This document shows positions 7,960 through 18,015 of a DNA stretch of 64,000 bases, one piece after another. The number at the start of each line of letters is the position of its first letter. Position 1 is the first letter of the stretch. Under the pieces are notes generated by a model. It made no database searches, was not told the origin of the DNA, and was given only the letters and a program-made list of their open reading frames with translations. The position numbers were made by a program, and so were the translations under genes. Origin of the DNA: Pseudomonadota bacterium (GTDB lineage Bacteria; Desulfobacterota; Binatia; UBA9968); NCBI GenBank assembly GCA_021324155.1, contig JAJPJQ010000037.1, positions 100,427 through 164,426 of the forward strand, given 5' to 3'.

Positions 7960-9336
7960 GTGGAAGCGCAAGCGGCGCTCGCCGAGAACGCATCAGCACG
8001 CTCCGATCTCAAGGCCATCTGGCGCCTCGCAATTCCCGCCATGCTCGCGATCGCGAGCGAGCCCGTGTTCGTGCTCGCCGACACCGCGATGATCGGCCGA
8101 TTGGGCGTCGATCCGCTCGCGGCGCGCTCGATCGCGTCGTCGCTGATCGGCGGCATCTACTGGGTCTTCGCCTTTCTCATCTTCGGCACGACGACGCTCG
8201 TCGGCTTCCACCGCGGCCGCAACGAGCCGGAAGCCTGCGGCGAGCTTTTGGTGCACGCGCTTTTCATCGCGCTCGCCGGCGGCGTCGCCGTCGCGCTGCT
8301 GGGATATTTTTTCGCCGAGCGTCTTTATATATGGATGGGCGCCGGACCCGGCGTGCTCGAACCGGGGACGGCGTATTTTCGCGTCGTCATCCTCGGCACG
8401 CCGTTCACGTTTCTATATTTCGCCGCCATCGGCTTTCTCCGCGGCGTCGAGGATACGCGGACGCCGATGCTGATCGCCTTCGCCGCCAACGGCCTCAACA
8501 TCGTCCTCGATTATTTCCTGATCTACGGCGGTCTAGGCCTGCCGGCGCTCGGGCTCGACGGCGCCGCGACGGCGCGGCTCGTCTCGCAGATGCTCGCCGG
8601 CTCGCTCTGCGCGGCGGTCGTTTTTTTCTCATCCTATACTGCGGCGTACCGCCTCGACCGCTGGCGCCTCGATGCGCGGAGATTTCTATCGCTCTCGCGC
8701 ATCGGCAGCGATCTCGCGCTCCGCACCGGCGCGCTGCGTTTCTCGCTCGTCTTCGCCACCGGCACGGTCGCGCGCATGGGAGCGGTCGCGCTTTCGAGCC
8801 ACGAAATCGCGCTGCAATTGTTTTTGCTCTCGTCCGATACGACCGACGGCATCGCCGTCGCGGGCCAGACGCTCGCCGCCGGTCATCTCGGGGCGGGCCG
8901 AGCCGAGCGCGCCTACCGGATGGGCCGCGTGCTGATTCTCTGCGGCGCAGTGTTGGGCGTCTTGTTCGGCGCCGCGTATTTCTTGCTCCAGGAATCGATC
9001 GTCGGCTTTTTTACGCGGAGCGGCGAGGTCGAAGCAACGCTCGCCGGCCTGATCTTCGTCCTGCTCGCCGTCTTTCAGCCGATCAACGGCGCGGTATTCG
9101 CCTCGGACGGCTTTCTCCTTGGCGTCAACGACACGCGCTATCTCATGCGCGCGATGCTCGTCGGCGCGCTCGGCATCTTCGTGCCGATCGCGTGGCTGTC
9201 GCTGCGCGAGGGTTGGGGACTCCGCGGCATCTGGATCGGCCTCAGCCTGCTGATGGCGTGGCGTCTCGCGACGAATCTCGCTCGCTTTCTGAGCAAACGG
9301 TGGGAGCCGCTACTTTCCGGACAAGGTCCACGGTAG
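7960..9336 (+). CDS. MATE family efflux transporter
   Basis: LKAIWRLAIPAMLAIASEPVFVLADTAMIGRLGVDPLAARSIASSLIGGIYWVF; track ORF trimmed to GTG at 7960. Confidence 0.85.
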   Translation: MEAQAALAENASARSDLKAIWRLAIPAMLAIASEPVFVLADTAMIGRLGVDPLAARSIASSLIGGIYWVFAFLIFGTTTLVGFHRGRNEPEACGELLVHALFIALAGGVAVALLGYFFAERLYIWMGAGPGVLEPGTAYFRVVILGTPFTFLYFAAIGFLRGVEDTRTPMLIAFAANGLNIVLDYFLIYGGLGLPALGLDGAATARLVSQMLAGSLCAAVVFFSSYTAAYRLDRWRLDARRFLSLSRIGSDLALRTGALRFSLVFATGTVARMGAVALSSHEIALQLFLLSSDTTDGIAVAGQTLAAGHLGAGRAERAYRMGRVLILCGAVLGVLFGAAYFLLQESIVGFFTRSGEVEATLAGLIFVLLAVFQPINGAVFASDGFLLGVNDTRYLMRAMLVGALGIFVPIAWLSLREGWGLRGIWIGLSLLMAWRLATNLARFLSKRWEPLLSGQGPR

Positions 9337-9474
9337 CGAGCGGCCGAGGATTTCTTCCAGAACCTTGACGTCTTCCCGATAGGTATCTGCGAGGGCCTGC
9401 CACGGCGTGATATCGCGTACCGCCGCTTCGGCATTGCGAGTAAACTCCTCGATGGAATCGCGAAAGCTTGTTCT
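9310..9474 (-). pseudogene. C-terminal remnant, possibly of a sulfotransferase-like gene
   Basis: Minus-strand reading FRDSIEEFTRNAEAAVRDITPWQALADTYREDVKVLEEILGRSLPWTLSGK*, no upstream start, interrupted near the hairpin at 9503. Confidence 0.35.
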
Positions 9475-9502
9475 GCGAGCTCAAGAATGTACCGTTGACG
9501 CC

Positions 9503-9540
9503 GATCCCACGCTTCGACAAATTCGTCGAAGTGTGGGATC
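9503..9540. repeat. 38-bp near-perfect inverted repeat
   Basis: gatcccacgcttcgacaaattcgtcgaagtgtgggatc. Confidence 0.75.
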
Positions 9541-9581
9541 ATTCAGCGTCCAACGCGCGAGTCGTTAAGGAGCTCAAGAAT

Positions 9582-10310
9582 ATGTCGCAAGTGATCATCG
9601 TCACCGGAGGCGCCGGCGGAATCGGCGCGCCGCTCTGCCGCGCGCTCGCGGCAGACGGCTACACCGTCGTCGTCGCGGACTTCGCCGCCGATGCGGGCAA
9701 TGCGCTCGCTGAAGACATCAACCGAAGCGGCGGGAAAGCCGTCTTCCAGCAGCTCGATGTGCGCGACAAAGCCGGCGCCGAGCGCCTCGCGGCCGATACA
9801 TTAAAGAGCTTCGGGCAGATCGACGTGCTGATCAACGCCGCCGGCGTCATCTCGCGCATGCCCGTCTTGGAGATGCCGGAAGCGGAATGGGACCGCGTGC
9901 TCGGCATCAATCTCAAAGGCACGTTTCTTTGCTCGCAAGCCGTCGCACGCCACATGGCGGAGCGTAAATCGGGCAAGATCATCTGCGTCGCCTCCGGCCG
10001 CGGCATCGCCGGACAGCGGCGCGCCGCGCACTACGCCGCTTCGAAAGGCGGCGTGATCGCATTCGTCAAATCGCTCGCCTTGGAGCTCGCGCCGCAGAGC
10101 GTCGCGGTGAACGCGATCGCGCCGGGCGCAACCGATACGGCGATGTCGCGCTCCGGCTCGACGGACGAGGAATGGAAGAAGCGCGCGGCCGTGCCGCCGA
10201 TGATGGGCGGCCTGACGGAAAAAGATGAGATTGTCGGAGTGGTCCGTTATCTTCTATCGGAGCCGGCGCGACACATCACGGGCCAGACTTTTCTGCTGCG
10301 TACGCCATGA
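9582..10310 (+). CDS. SDR family oxidoreductase
   Basis: MSQVIIVTGGAGGIGAPLCRALAADG...NAAG...YAASKGG. Confidence 0.9.
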   Translation: MSQVIIVTGGAGGIGAPLCRALAADGYTVVVADFAADAGNALAEDINRSGGKAVFQQLDVRDKAGAERLAADTLKSFGQIDVLINAAGVISRMPVLEMPEAEWDRVLGINLKGTFLCSQAVARHMAERKSGKIICVASGRGIAGQRRAAHYAASKGGVIAFVKSLALELAPQSVAVNAIAPGATDTAMSRSGSTDEEWKKRAAVPPMMGGLTEKDEIVGVVRYLLSEPARHITGQTFLLRTP

Positions 10311-11536
10311 GCGCAGCGCAACAATCACGCGACGGAAATCTGCTCTACTCGATTCGCTCATTTTGGTCGCGCCACCGCGGCAAAGCGCTCGGGCTCGCGA
10401 TCGGCGTTATGGCGGTCATGGCCGTCCGGCGCACAGCTCAAGGCTTCAGCAGGGTCGCCGTGGGCGGGATTCGCGGCGATGTCGCGGATATTTTTCACGA
10501 CCTCGTGCCGCGCTGGTTCGGCGGGCAGCCGGTTTACGCGTACTCCTATCTTGCCGTCCATCCGCCGGCGACCTACGCGATTTTATGGCCGGTCTTCGGT
10601 ACGCTCGACATCGATGCCGCGCGAGCGGTGTGGATCGCGCTGCTGACAGGCGGTCTCGCTTGGCTCATGTACATATCGGTGGTCGAGACGCTCGCATCCT
10701 CCGCTCAAGAACGCGTCTTCGCGGCGCTCATGCCCCCGTGTATGTACGCTACTCTGCTCACGGTGAGTTCGGGACAGTTCGGCGTCGTGATCCTGCCTCT
10801 TCTGATCTGCGCGCTGATACTCTTGAAGCGCAATGCGCCGTCATGGCGCCGCGACATATTATCCGGCGCGCTGCTGTTGCTCGCGCTCGTCAAGCCGACG
10901 GTCGCCGCGCCTTTCGTATGGATCGCGCTGGTTCTTCCCGGCGGCATCAGACCCGTAATGATCGTTTTTTTGGCGTATGCCGCGTTAACGATCCTCGCGC
11001 TAACTTTCCAACCGACGGACGCCGCCAGGCTGTTTCACGAATGGCAAGAACGCAGCCACGTGCTCGCCTCCACCGCAGGCTCGGCGAATTTGCATCGCTT
11101 GCTCGCGCGTTTTGCCTCCGAACGATGGCTGATGCCCGTTTCGTTCGCCGCATTCGCGGCGCTCGGCTGGTGGACATATCGCAGCCGCACAGCCGACGTG
11201 TGGCTGCTGCTCGGAGTGGCCGCGGTCTTCGCGCGGGTTTGGACGTATCACCGGCAGTATGACGATATTCTCATATTGCTGCCCGCGATCGCGCTGTTTC
11301 GCCTAACCAAGAGGGCGTCTTCGAATGATGGAGTCGAAGTTCTCGCGGGCCTGCTGCTGGCGTCGATTATCGCGACCTGGGTTGCGCCGATCTGGCTGCA
11401 TTACCATGTGATCGTCGCGCGAACGACGACGCTTCTGTGGCTTGCGGCAGGCGGTTTTATCGCCCTGCAGACGCGGAAAGAGATGCTTCGGTTGAAAAAA
11501 TCAGCCGTCGGCACAGATTTCCGCGCCGCCGGCTGA
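10307..11536 (+). CDS. Glycosyltransferase 87 (DUF2029)-like membrane protein
   Basis: Multi-TM protein; YAYSYLAVHPPATYAILWPVFGTLDIDAARAVW; 4-bp overlap with upstream CDS. Confidence 0.7.
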   Translation: MSAAQQSRDGNLLYSIRSFWSRHRGKALGLAIGVMAVMAVRRTAQGFSRVAVGGIRGDVADIFHDLVPRWFGGQPVYAYSYLAVHPPATYAILWPVFGTLDIDAARAVWIALLTGGLAWLMYISVVETLASSAQERVFAALMPPCMYATLLTVSSGQFGVVILPLLICALILLKRNAPSWRRDILSGALLLLALVKPTVAAPFVWIALVLPGGIRPVMIVFLAYAALTILALTFQPTDAARLFHEWQERSHVLASTAGSANLHRLLARFASERWLMPVSFAAFAALGWWTYRSRTADVWLLLGVAAVFARVWTYHRQYDDILILLPAIALFRLTKRASSNDGVEVLAGLLLASIIATWVAPIWLHYHVIVARTTTLLWLAAGGFIALQTRKEMLRLKKSAVGTDFRAAG

Positions 11537-11542
11537 ACGATT

Positions 11543-12664
11543 TCAGGCGGCGAATCGGGCAGGAGAAAAAGATTCCGCCGCTCCGCCGGCGTCCGAGCCG
11601 ATCATGCGCGCGGCGAGCGCGCCCACCGCCGAGCTTGTCGTGACGCCGTGACCGCCCAGGCCGGCGACCCAGAAGAAGCCTTTGACTTTCGGGTCGGGCC
11701 CGATGATGAAGCGGCCGTCGGCCGACAGCGTTCTGAGCCCCGCCCAATGTTTGCGGATGGCCACCTCGGAAAGCGCCGGCAGATAGCGGCGGATTTTATC
11801 GAATAAAATTTCCGCCACGGCCTCATCCGTCTGCGCGTCGCACGGCGCCATCTCCTCTTGATCGCACGGACAGAGCAGCAAGCCGCCCGAATCCGGCCGG
11901 AAATAAAATTCGTGCGTGACGTCCCAGACGAACGGCCATTTCCGGTCGACCGATGCGATCGGACTCGTAATATATAGATGACGGCGGCAAGGGTGCAGCG
12001 GCGCATCGACCGCCCCGGCGAGACGGGCAACGGTAAGCGCCCAGGGACCCGCGGCGTCGACCACCTTCTCGGTCTTGATGACGCCGTCGTCGGTGACGAC
12101 CGCGGCGACCCGTCCGGCATGAACGTCGATCGAGCGCACGCGCGAGCGATAGCGGATCTCCGCGCCGGCCGCGCGCGCGGCTTTGAGATATCCGGTGAGC
12201 AGCGCATGGATATCGACGACGCCGTCGGTCGCGGACCACACCGCGCCTTCGAACTCCGCGTTTTCGAGCGCCGGTACGTGCGCGACGGCGCGCTCGCGTG
12301 TCCAGCACTCGGCCGACATGCCGAGGCTGCGCGCCATCTCCGCGTCGCGCGCGAGCCGCCGCCACCCCTCGCCGGAGGCGAGCAGCAGCGACCCGTTCTG
12401 CTCGAAGCGCGGCGACTCGGGAAAGTCCGGCGGAGGCGAGCGGAGGAACGCGGCGCCCTCTTCGGTCAGCTTCGCGAGCGCCGAGTCGGCGACGACCTGA
12501 CGCACCATGGAGGCGTTTCGCCCGGACGAATGCACGCCGGGAATCGCCTCCTGCTCGAGGACGACGATATCGCGCGCGCCGTTTCGCGTAAGATGATACG
12601 CGGTCGCAGCGCCGGCGAAGCCGGCGCCGATGATAACGCAGTCGGCGGTGGTGATGTCTGCCAT
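11543..12664 (-). CDS. FAD-dependent oxidoreductase (DAO family)
   Basis: DCVIIGAGFAGAATAYHLTRNGARDIVVLEQEAIPGVHSSGRNA; C-terminal VAGLGGHGVTTSSAVG. Confidence 0.9.
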   Translation of the reverse strand: MADITTADCVIIGAGFAGAATAYHLTRNGARDIVVLEQEAIPGVHSSGRNASMVRQVVADSALAKLTEEGAAFLRSPPPDFPESPRFEQNGSLLLASGEGWRRLARDAEMARSLGMSAECWTRERAVAHVPALENAEFEGAVWSATDGVVDIHALLTGYLKAARAAGAEIRYRSRVRSIDVHAGRVAAVVTDDGVIKTEKVVDAAGPWALTVARLAGAVDAPLHPCRRHLYITSPIASVDRKWPFVWDVTHEFYFRPDSGGLLLCPCDQEEMAPCDAQTDEAVAEILFDKIRRYLPALSEVAIRKHWAGLRTLSADGRFIIGPDPKVKGFFWVAGLGGHGVTTSSAVGALAARMIGSDAGGAAESFSPARFAA

Positions 12665-12673
12665 CGAAAACGT

Positions 12674-12901
12674 CTACGCTGGAGGGAAGATCCTTTTACC
12701 CGTGCCCTCTTCTTCCACGACAATCGCTTTGGTGGGGCATACTTTGGCGGCCAGCACGATCTTCTCGTCGCTGTCGCCGTTGGGATCGACCACTATCGAG
12801 ATGAATTTTTCGTCGAGCTGAAACACTTTAGGGGCCGCCTGCACGCATTTGCCGTAGCCTTCGCACTTCTCGCGCACCACCGTGATCTTCATGTCGCCCA
12901 C
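12674..12901 (-). CDS. Small ferredoxin (P450-type 3Fe-4S/4Fe-4S)
   Basis: MKITVVREKCEGYGKCVQAAPKVFQLDEKF...VCPTKAIVVEEE. Confidence 0.85.
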   Translation of the reverse strand: MGDMKITVVREKCEGYGKCVQAAPKVFQLDEKFISIVVDPNGDSDEKIVLAAKVCPTKAIVVEEEGTGKRIFPPA

Positions 12902-13024
12902 CTCCTCCTTTTTTCTATCCTATTAAAACGCTTTCAGCCAGTCCGGCGACCACAGCGTAAGTCTCGGACCTTGTTCGCTTTAACTCTATTTGCATCCAGC
13001 AACAACTGCGCTATAGTGTCACTG

Positions 13025-14851
13025 ATGAGAGTCCACCGCTACACGCAGTGGGACGGCACGCAGCAGATTCGCTTTCCCACTTCCGAGGACCTTCTCAAAC
13101 ATCTCTCCGATAATTTCCTCGAAGAAGAAGGCGTTCGCCGCGCGCTGAGAGACTTGATGCGCCGCGGCGTCTCGTCCGAAGACGGCTTGCGCTCCGTGAA
13201 GGGCTTGCGCGATTTCCTGCGCGACGCCGAGGACAAGAAAAAAGAGCTGCTGGAAAAGTATTCCCCGGAGTCCTTCAAGCTCACGCCCGAAGAAGCGAAA
13301 GCGCTGAGCGACAAGCTCAACAGCCTGGCGGAGAAACTCGAGGCGTACCATGAGAAAATGCGCAACTTCATGGAGCGGCTCTCCGGCCGCTACGCGCAAA
13401 ACATGGACGAGCTCGCGCAGAAGATGCAGGAAGGTTTCCAGCGCTACCAGGAGTTGCGCGACCGCCTGAAGGACCAGATCGCGCAGCGCAAGATGAAGCG
13501 CCCGCAGGACATGACCGGCCAAGGGCATCAAAACCTGATGGAGATGCTCGAGCGGATGAACAAGCTGCTCGAGGATGAAAATTTTCTCAAAAATCTTCCC
13601 AACATGCTCGACGCGGCCGTCGAGGACATCGACAATCTGCTGGAGAATCTGAACTCGATGTCCGAGGAACAGCTCGGCCAGCTGAGCGAAGCGCTCAGCC
13701 AGATGGAGCAGCTCCAGGAGCTGCTGAACCAGTATCCGTTCCAGGGCTCGCAGCGCATGGGCATGGGCGAAGCCGGCCAGGTGCTGGGACAGCTCCGGCG
13801 GCTCGAGCAATTCATCCGATGGGGGCAGCGCGGCATGGCCGATATCGCCGATCTCAATCTCGACGAGATCCGCGAGCTCCTGGGCGACGAGGCCTACGAG
13901 CAGCTCAAGTACCTGAAGGGCATCGAGCACATGCTCGAAGAGGACGGTTACCTCGTCCGCACCGGCCAGGGGCTGCGCTTGAGCCCCAAGGGAATGCGCA
14001 GGATCGGCGACAAGGCGCTCCGCGAGATCTTCCAGATGCTCAACCGCAACCGCTGGGGCGACCACAACACGGTGGTCAAGGGCCTGCACGGGGAGACGCT
14101 CGAGGAGACGAAGAAATACGAGTACGGCGACCCGATGAACGTCAACATCGGCGAGACGCTCATGAACGCGCTCGAGAGCGGCGGTCGCAGCGTGCCGCTG
14201 AAAGTCGGCCCCAACGACTTCGCCGTCCATCGCCAGGAATTTTCCACCGACTGCGAGACGGTGCTGCTGATCGACGTGAGCTATTCGATGCTCATGAACG
14301 ACGCGCTGCACGCGGGGAAAAAGGTGGCGCTCGCGCTGCACCGGTTGATCGAGACGAAATATCCGCAGGACGTGCTCCACCTGGTGGCGTTCCGCTCGAA
14401 CGCGAAGGTCATCCGCGCGCAGGATCTGCCCTCGATCGTCGCCATCACCTACTTCATGGAGCACGGCACGGACATCAAGGAGGCGCTGCGCTTTTCGCGG
14501 CAAATCCTCGGCGCGCAGAAAGCGAGCAACCGCCAGATCATTCTCATCACCGACGGCGAGCCCACGGCCGTGACGCTCGACCGCGGCGGCCGGCTGCACA
14601 GCGGCTGGGGCTCGGCGCTGCTGCACGAGAGAATCGTGCAGGAGACCCTCAAGGAAGTCCGGCGCTGCACGCAGAGCGGCATCAAGATCAATACCTTCAT
14701 GCTCGGCACGGATTTCTACCGCCGCGGCTTCATCGACCAGCTCTCCCGCCTCAACACGGGGCGCGTTTTCTATACCTCGCCCGATCAGATCGGCAACTAC
14801 ATCGTCGTCGACTACATCGCGAACAAGCGCAAGCGCATCGGCCGGCAGTAA
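13025..14851 (+). CDS. VWA domain-containing protein
   Basis: Long charged helical N-terminus; MIDAS-like LLIDVSYSMLMND; ITDGEPTAVT; track ORF trimmed to ATG at 13025. Confidence 0.85.
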   Translation: MRVHRYTQWDGTQQIRFPTSEDLLKHLSDNFLEEEGVRRALRDLMRRGVSSEDGLRSVKGLRDFLRDAEDKKKELLEKYSPESFKLTPEEAKALSDKLNSLAEKLEAYHEKMRNFMERLSGRYAQNMDELAQKMQEGFQRYQELRDRLKDQIAQRKMKRPQDMTGQGHQNLMEMLERMNKLLEDENFLKNLPNMLDAAVEDIDNLLENLNSMSEEQLGQLSEALSQMEQLQELLNQYPFQGSQRMGMGEAGQVLGQLRRLEQFIRWGQRGMADIADLNLDEIRELLGDEAYEQLKYLKGIEHMLEEDGYLVRTGQGLRLSPKGMRRIGDKALREIFQMLNRNRWGDHNTVVKGLHGETLEETKKYEYGDPMNVNIGETLMNALESGGRSVPLKVGPNDFAVHRQEFSTDCETVLLIDVSYSMLMNDALHAGKKVALALHRLIETKYPQDVLHLVAFRSNAKVIRAQDLPSIVAITYFMEHGTDIKEALRFSRQILGAQKASNRQIILITDGEPTAVTLDRGGRLHSGWGSALLHERIVQETLKEVRRCTQSGIKINTFMLGTDFYRRGFIDQLSRLNTGRVFYTSPDQIGNYIVVDYIANKRKRIGRQ

Positions 14852-14868
14852 ACGGCCGCCGGGATTAG

Positions 14869-14911
14869 AATAAAAAAGGGAGGAGGCTCGCGCCCCCTCC
14901 CTTTTTATTCC
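14869..14911. terminator. Bidirectional rho-independent terminator
   Basis: aataaaaaagggaggaggctcgcgccccctccctttttatt between convergent genes. Confidence 0.8.
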
Positions 14912-14928
14912 GCTCAGCTCAGCGAGGA

Positions 14929-15240
14929 CTAATCGTCCGGGGAGGTCTCCTCCCGCATCCTCTGCACGGCGTGTTGCTGTTCGGCCTGGTCGCAGGGTCC
15001 GGAATAATCGATCCAGTCCTGCCACTCCGGCGTCATCTGATCCTCGTTGTTCCCCGACGGCTTGTCGTTGTCGGGCGCGGGTATTTTGATGTTGCAGTAA
15101 TTGTCCGGCACGACCGTGGCTTTGGGATTTTCGTCCGCCGGCGACCACTCGCTCTGGGCCGCGACTGGCGCGGCCTGAAGCGCGAGGACGGCGGCGAACC
15201 CCGCGGCGTAAAGAATGTTGGTTTTCTTGTTAAACGTCAT
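14929..15240 (-). CDS. Hypothetical secreted protein
   Basis: Signal peptide MTFNKKTNILYAAGFAAVLALQAAPVAAQ. Confidence 0.6.
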   Translation of the reverse strand: MTFNKKTNILYAAGFAAVLALQAAPVAAQSEWSPADENPKATVVPDNYCNIKIPAPDNDKPSGNNEDQMTPEWQDWIDYSGPCDQAEQQHAVQRMREETSPDD

Positions 15241-15363
15241 TGCTATTCTCCTAAAGCTTGCGGCGCTAGCCGAAAGCGAGTTCGTGACGGGCGGGCGCGG
15301 CGCGCACGGACCCCATCGATTAATAATTTCCGAGAAAAAAGTGCCGAGCGACCCGAGAGCGGA

Positions 15364-15711
15364 TCAGAGATTCAGAACGGAGAGAAATAAATTCGTAGAG
15401 ATTTTCTGCACGGGCGCGAGCCCCTCGCATGAGCCGAGTGAAAATCCCGCGGCCCCGACGCTGTTTAACGGAGTTTTCGGCGACAGGTAGCGCGCCGGCA
15501 TGCGCGCGCCGTCCGACGGCGCGGCATTTTCCAAGCAAACGCTGCGCTTGAGCGGCCGGTGCTGACTCACCGGCGCGCGGCCGTTCTCGGCCGCGCGCTG
15601 AGCAATCGAGTCGTAACGCCCCAGCGTCGCGCGGCCGCTGTGCGCGCAGACGAGCGCGAAGCCAAAGAAAAGCAGGATGGCAAGCGCGGCGATCGGTTGT
15701 TTCGCGAGCAT
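15364..15711 (-). CDS. Hypothetical protein with N-terminal hydrophobic signal
   Basis: MLAKQPIAALAILLFFGFALVCAHSG... Confidence 0.35.
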   Translation of the reverse strand: MLAKQPIAALAILLFFGFALVCAHSGRATLGRYDSIAQRAAENGRAPVSQHRPLKRSVCLENAAPSDGARMPARYLSPKTPLNSVGAAGFSLGSCEGLAPVQKISTNLFLSVLNL

Positions 15712-15780
15712 GTTTCCACAGTAAACCGTTCGCTCCCAAAGTCAACGGTTTGGAGAATTAAAAGAATATTAAAAAATCTA

Positions 15781-16518
15781 TCAGCCGCGGAGAAGAAAAT
15801 TCAGACCGGCGATCGCGAGCGCGGCTTCGACGAGCACGAGAAAGACGGCTTCGGGCAGACGATCCAACAGCTTTTTGCCGGCGTACGATCCCGCGATCAT
15901 GACCGAGCCTAGAATGAGGCCGACGGCAAGGCCGCGCGCGGTTAAGACCGACGTGCTGCCGTATACGGCGACTTTGGTGACATGCATCACGACGGTCGCG
16001 AGCGCCTCGGTGCCGATCAGGGCGCCTTTGACGAGGCCGTAGGCGAGAAAGAACGGGATCATGATCGGCCCGACGCTGCCGAGCAGCGCAGAGAGAAAGC
16101 TGAAGACCGCGCCGAGGATCGCGAAGCCGCGGAGCGGCACGCGCAGCGCCGCGGCGCTGCCGAAATGCCGGTACAGCACGACGGCGATCAGGAACACGCC
16201 CAGCAGGCGCGTGAGGAACGAGAGCGGCGCGGACGCGAAGAGGAGTCCGCCCGCGACGGCGGCGGGAATCCCGCCGAGCGCGAACCAACCGACGACTTTG
16301 AGATCGACCTCGCGCCGGTTGAAGACAACCCGGCTCAAGTTGCCGATGAGCTGCGCGACGGTGAGAATCGGAATCGCGTCGCGAATACCGAAGAGCACGA
16401 CGAGAAACGGCAGCAGCACCGCTGCGCCGCCGAATCCGGCGACGGCGGCGAGCGTGGAAGCCAGGAAAGCGCCGCCCCCGAGCAGCAGCAGGTCGCCGAG
16501 CGGCAGCGCGAGCGGCAT
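15781..16518 (-). CDS. TauE/SafE family (sulfite exporter-like) permease
   Basis: MPLALPLGDLLLLGGGAFLASTLAAVAGFGGAAVLLPFLVVLFGIRDAIPILTVAQLIGNLSRV; trimmed to ATG at 16518. Confidence 0.85.
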   Translation of the reverse strand: MPLALPLGDLLLLGGGAFLASTLAAVAGFGGAAVLLPFLVVLFGIRDAIPILTVAQLIGNLSRVVFNRREVDLKVVGWFALGGIPAAVAGGLLFASAPLSFLTRLLGVFLIAVVLYRHFGSAAALRVPLRGFAILGAVFSFLSALLGSVGPIMIPFFLAYGLVKGALIGTEALATVVMHVTKVAVYGSTSVLTARGLAVGLILGSVMIAGSYAGKKLLDRLPEAVFLVLVEAALAIAGLNFLLRG

Positions 16519-16519
16519 T

Positions 16520-17689
16520 TTACTTTTCGTCGATGAGCGCGAGCACGCCCGTATAGGCGAAGAGATGATTTTTTCGTCCGAGCGGCCCGATCTCGAAGCC
16601 GCCGAAGATGCCGATGAGCGGAAAATCGCCGAGGGCGCGATGGATGTAGGCGCTGTCGATGTCGTCCAGGCCGTAGAGCGATTTGCCGCGCGCGCAGCAG
16701 TTGAAGTAAAGCCCGAACGCCGGAGGCTTGTCGAGCGCGGCGGCGCGCCGCTCGAGCATCTGTTCCAGGTCCTCGCGCGCCCGCTCGCCGTCGCGCAGCG
16801 TGAACCACAGCCGCTCGCCCTCGAAGATCTCCTCCGCGACCGCGATGATGCCGCGCGCGGGATCGAGGCCGATGATGTTGCGCACGAGATATTCGCCCGG
16901 CGCGAGCTCGTTCTTCGCCCGGTCGGCGGGCAGGCCGACAAAAATATAGGCGAGCGCGCGCCCGAGATTTTCCAGCAGCGGCCCCTTGACCACGCCGGCG
17001 AAGGCCTCGAACGCCGGCCGGTGATCGATCTCGAGAATCAGGTTGCCTTCGGTCTTGGTGATCGTCATCGGCGGCGTGATCGGGCGGCAGCCCTGCGTGA
17101 TGTCGATCGCCGCGGAGAAGCCGCCGCTCATCGAGAAACCGGCGACCGCGTTGCTCGCGACCGTGTCGCCGCAGAGCTGGAAGGTCTTTCCGAGCGTGCC
17201 GTTCTCCGCCGAGCCCGCGCCGACCATCGGCACGAACCCCGCCTCCTCGGCGCCGCGGAAAAACGCGCGCGGCTCGACGTTGTACGCGTCGGGGAACGCA
17301 ACCAGCAGCGATTCCTTCCCGGCGGGAAGGCCGCGCGCGATCTCCATGCCGATGCGCCCTTCGTGCGCGCGCAGGGACCGGTGCAGAAACGGATGGAATG
17401 CGATGTTGTCGCAGGCGAGCGCGAGAACCGCCAGGCCGGCGCGCCCCTCGACCTCGCCTTCGCCGGTGAGAACGCCCGCGCCGCTCGACCCCACGACCGA
17501 ATCGGTTTTGGTCGTGCGGCGGAGCGCATCGGCGAGCCGATCGGCCGCCGGCGCGTGGTCGGCGGTGAAGAAAACCAGCGCCAGGTCGGCGCGGTCGATG
17601 CCGGCACTTTGCATCGCCCGAGCCGCGGCGTCCTCTGCCGCCCGCTCGCTGGCGGGATTTTTCGACAGCCCCACGCCTGCGCGGATCAT
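16520..17689 (-). CDS. FIST N/C domain signal transduction protein
   Basis: ...LVFFTADHAPAADRLADALRRTTKTDSVVGSSGAGVLTGEGEVEGRAGLAVLALACDN. Confidence 0.8.
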   Translation of the reverse strand: MIRAGVGLSKNPASERAAEDAAARAMQSAGIDRADLALVFFTADHAPAADRLADALRRTTKTDSVVGSSGAGVLTGEGEVEGRAGLAVLALACDNIAFHPFLHRSLRAHEGRIGMEIARGLPAGKESLLVAFPDAYNVEPRAFFRGAEEAGFVPMVGAGSAENGTLGKTFQLCGDTVASNAVAGFSMSGGFSAAIDITQGCRPITPPMTITKTEGNLILEIDHRPAFEAFAGVVKGPLLENLGRALAYIFVGLPADRAKNELAPGEYLVRNIIGLDPARGIIAVAEEIFEGERLWFTLRDGERAREDLEQMLERRAAALDKPPAFGLYFNCCARGKSLYGLDDIDSAYIHRALGDFPLIGIFGGFEIGPLGRKNHLFAYTGVLALIDEK

Positions 17690-17799
17690 GGAGTCACTCT
17701 AGTGCAGTGATCATGTGACGGTCAAGGTGCGAGGCGCTGCATTCGATTTTCCGATGTTCGCCCGCAGTTTATCTGAGGTATAATGCGTGCCGTTGGGCG

Positions 17800-18005
17800 G
17801 GTCTTGCGTAGGGGCGGTTCGCGAACCGCCCGTTCGGAATCGGAGCCCTTCGACAAGCTCAGGGCGAACGGAAAAGAACTCCCGTTGACAATATGAAGAT
17901 AATTCCGTTCGTGCTGAGCCCGTCGAAGCACTCTTCGATTTTTTCCGCGAAAGCGGTGCTCCAGTCTAGAAATAAGCCTGGATTCCCGCGTGCACGGGAA
18001 TGATT
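17800..18005. repeat. Composite dispersed hairpin repeats
   Basis: ggggcggttcgcgaaccgcccg; cccttcgacaagctcagggcgaacggaaaag ... ttccgttcgtgctgagcccgtcgaagcac; ctggattcccgcgtgcacgggaatga. Confidence 0.75.
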
Positions 18006-18015
18006 CAGAACAAAA

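Noticed and set aside
13019-15148. 709-aa antisense ORF opposite the VWA gene
   Set aside because: High-GC codon bias of the sense gene creates long open antisense frames; composition is Arg/Val/Glu/His-rich with no domain pattern.
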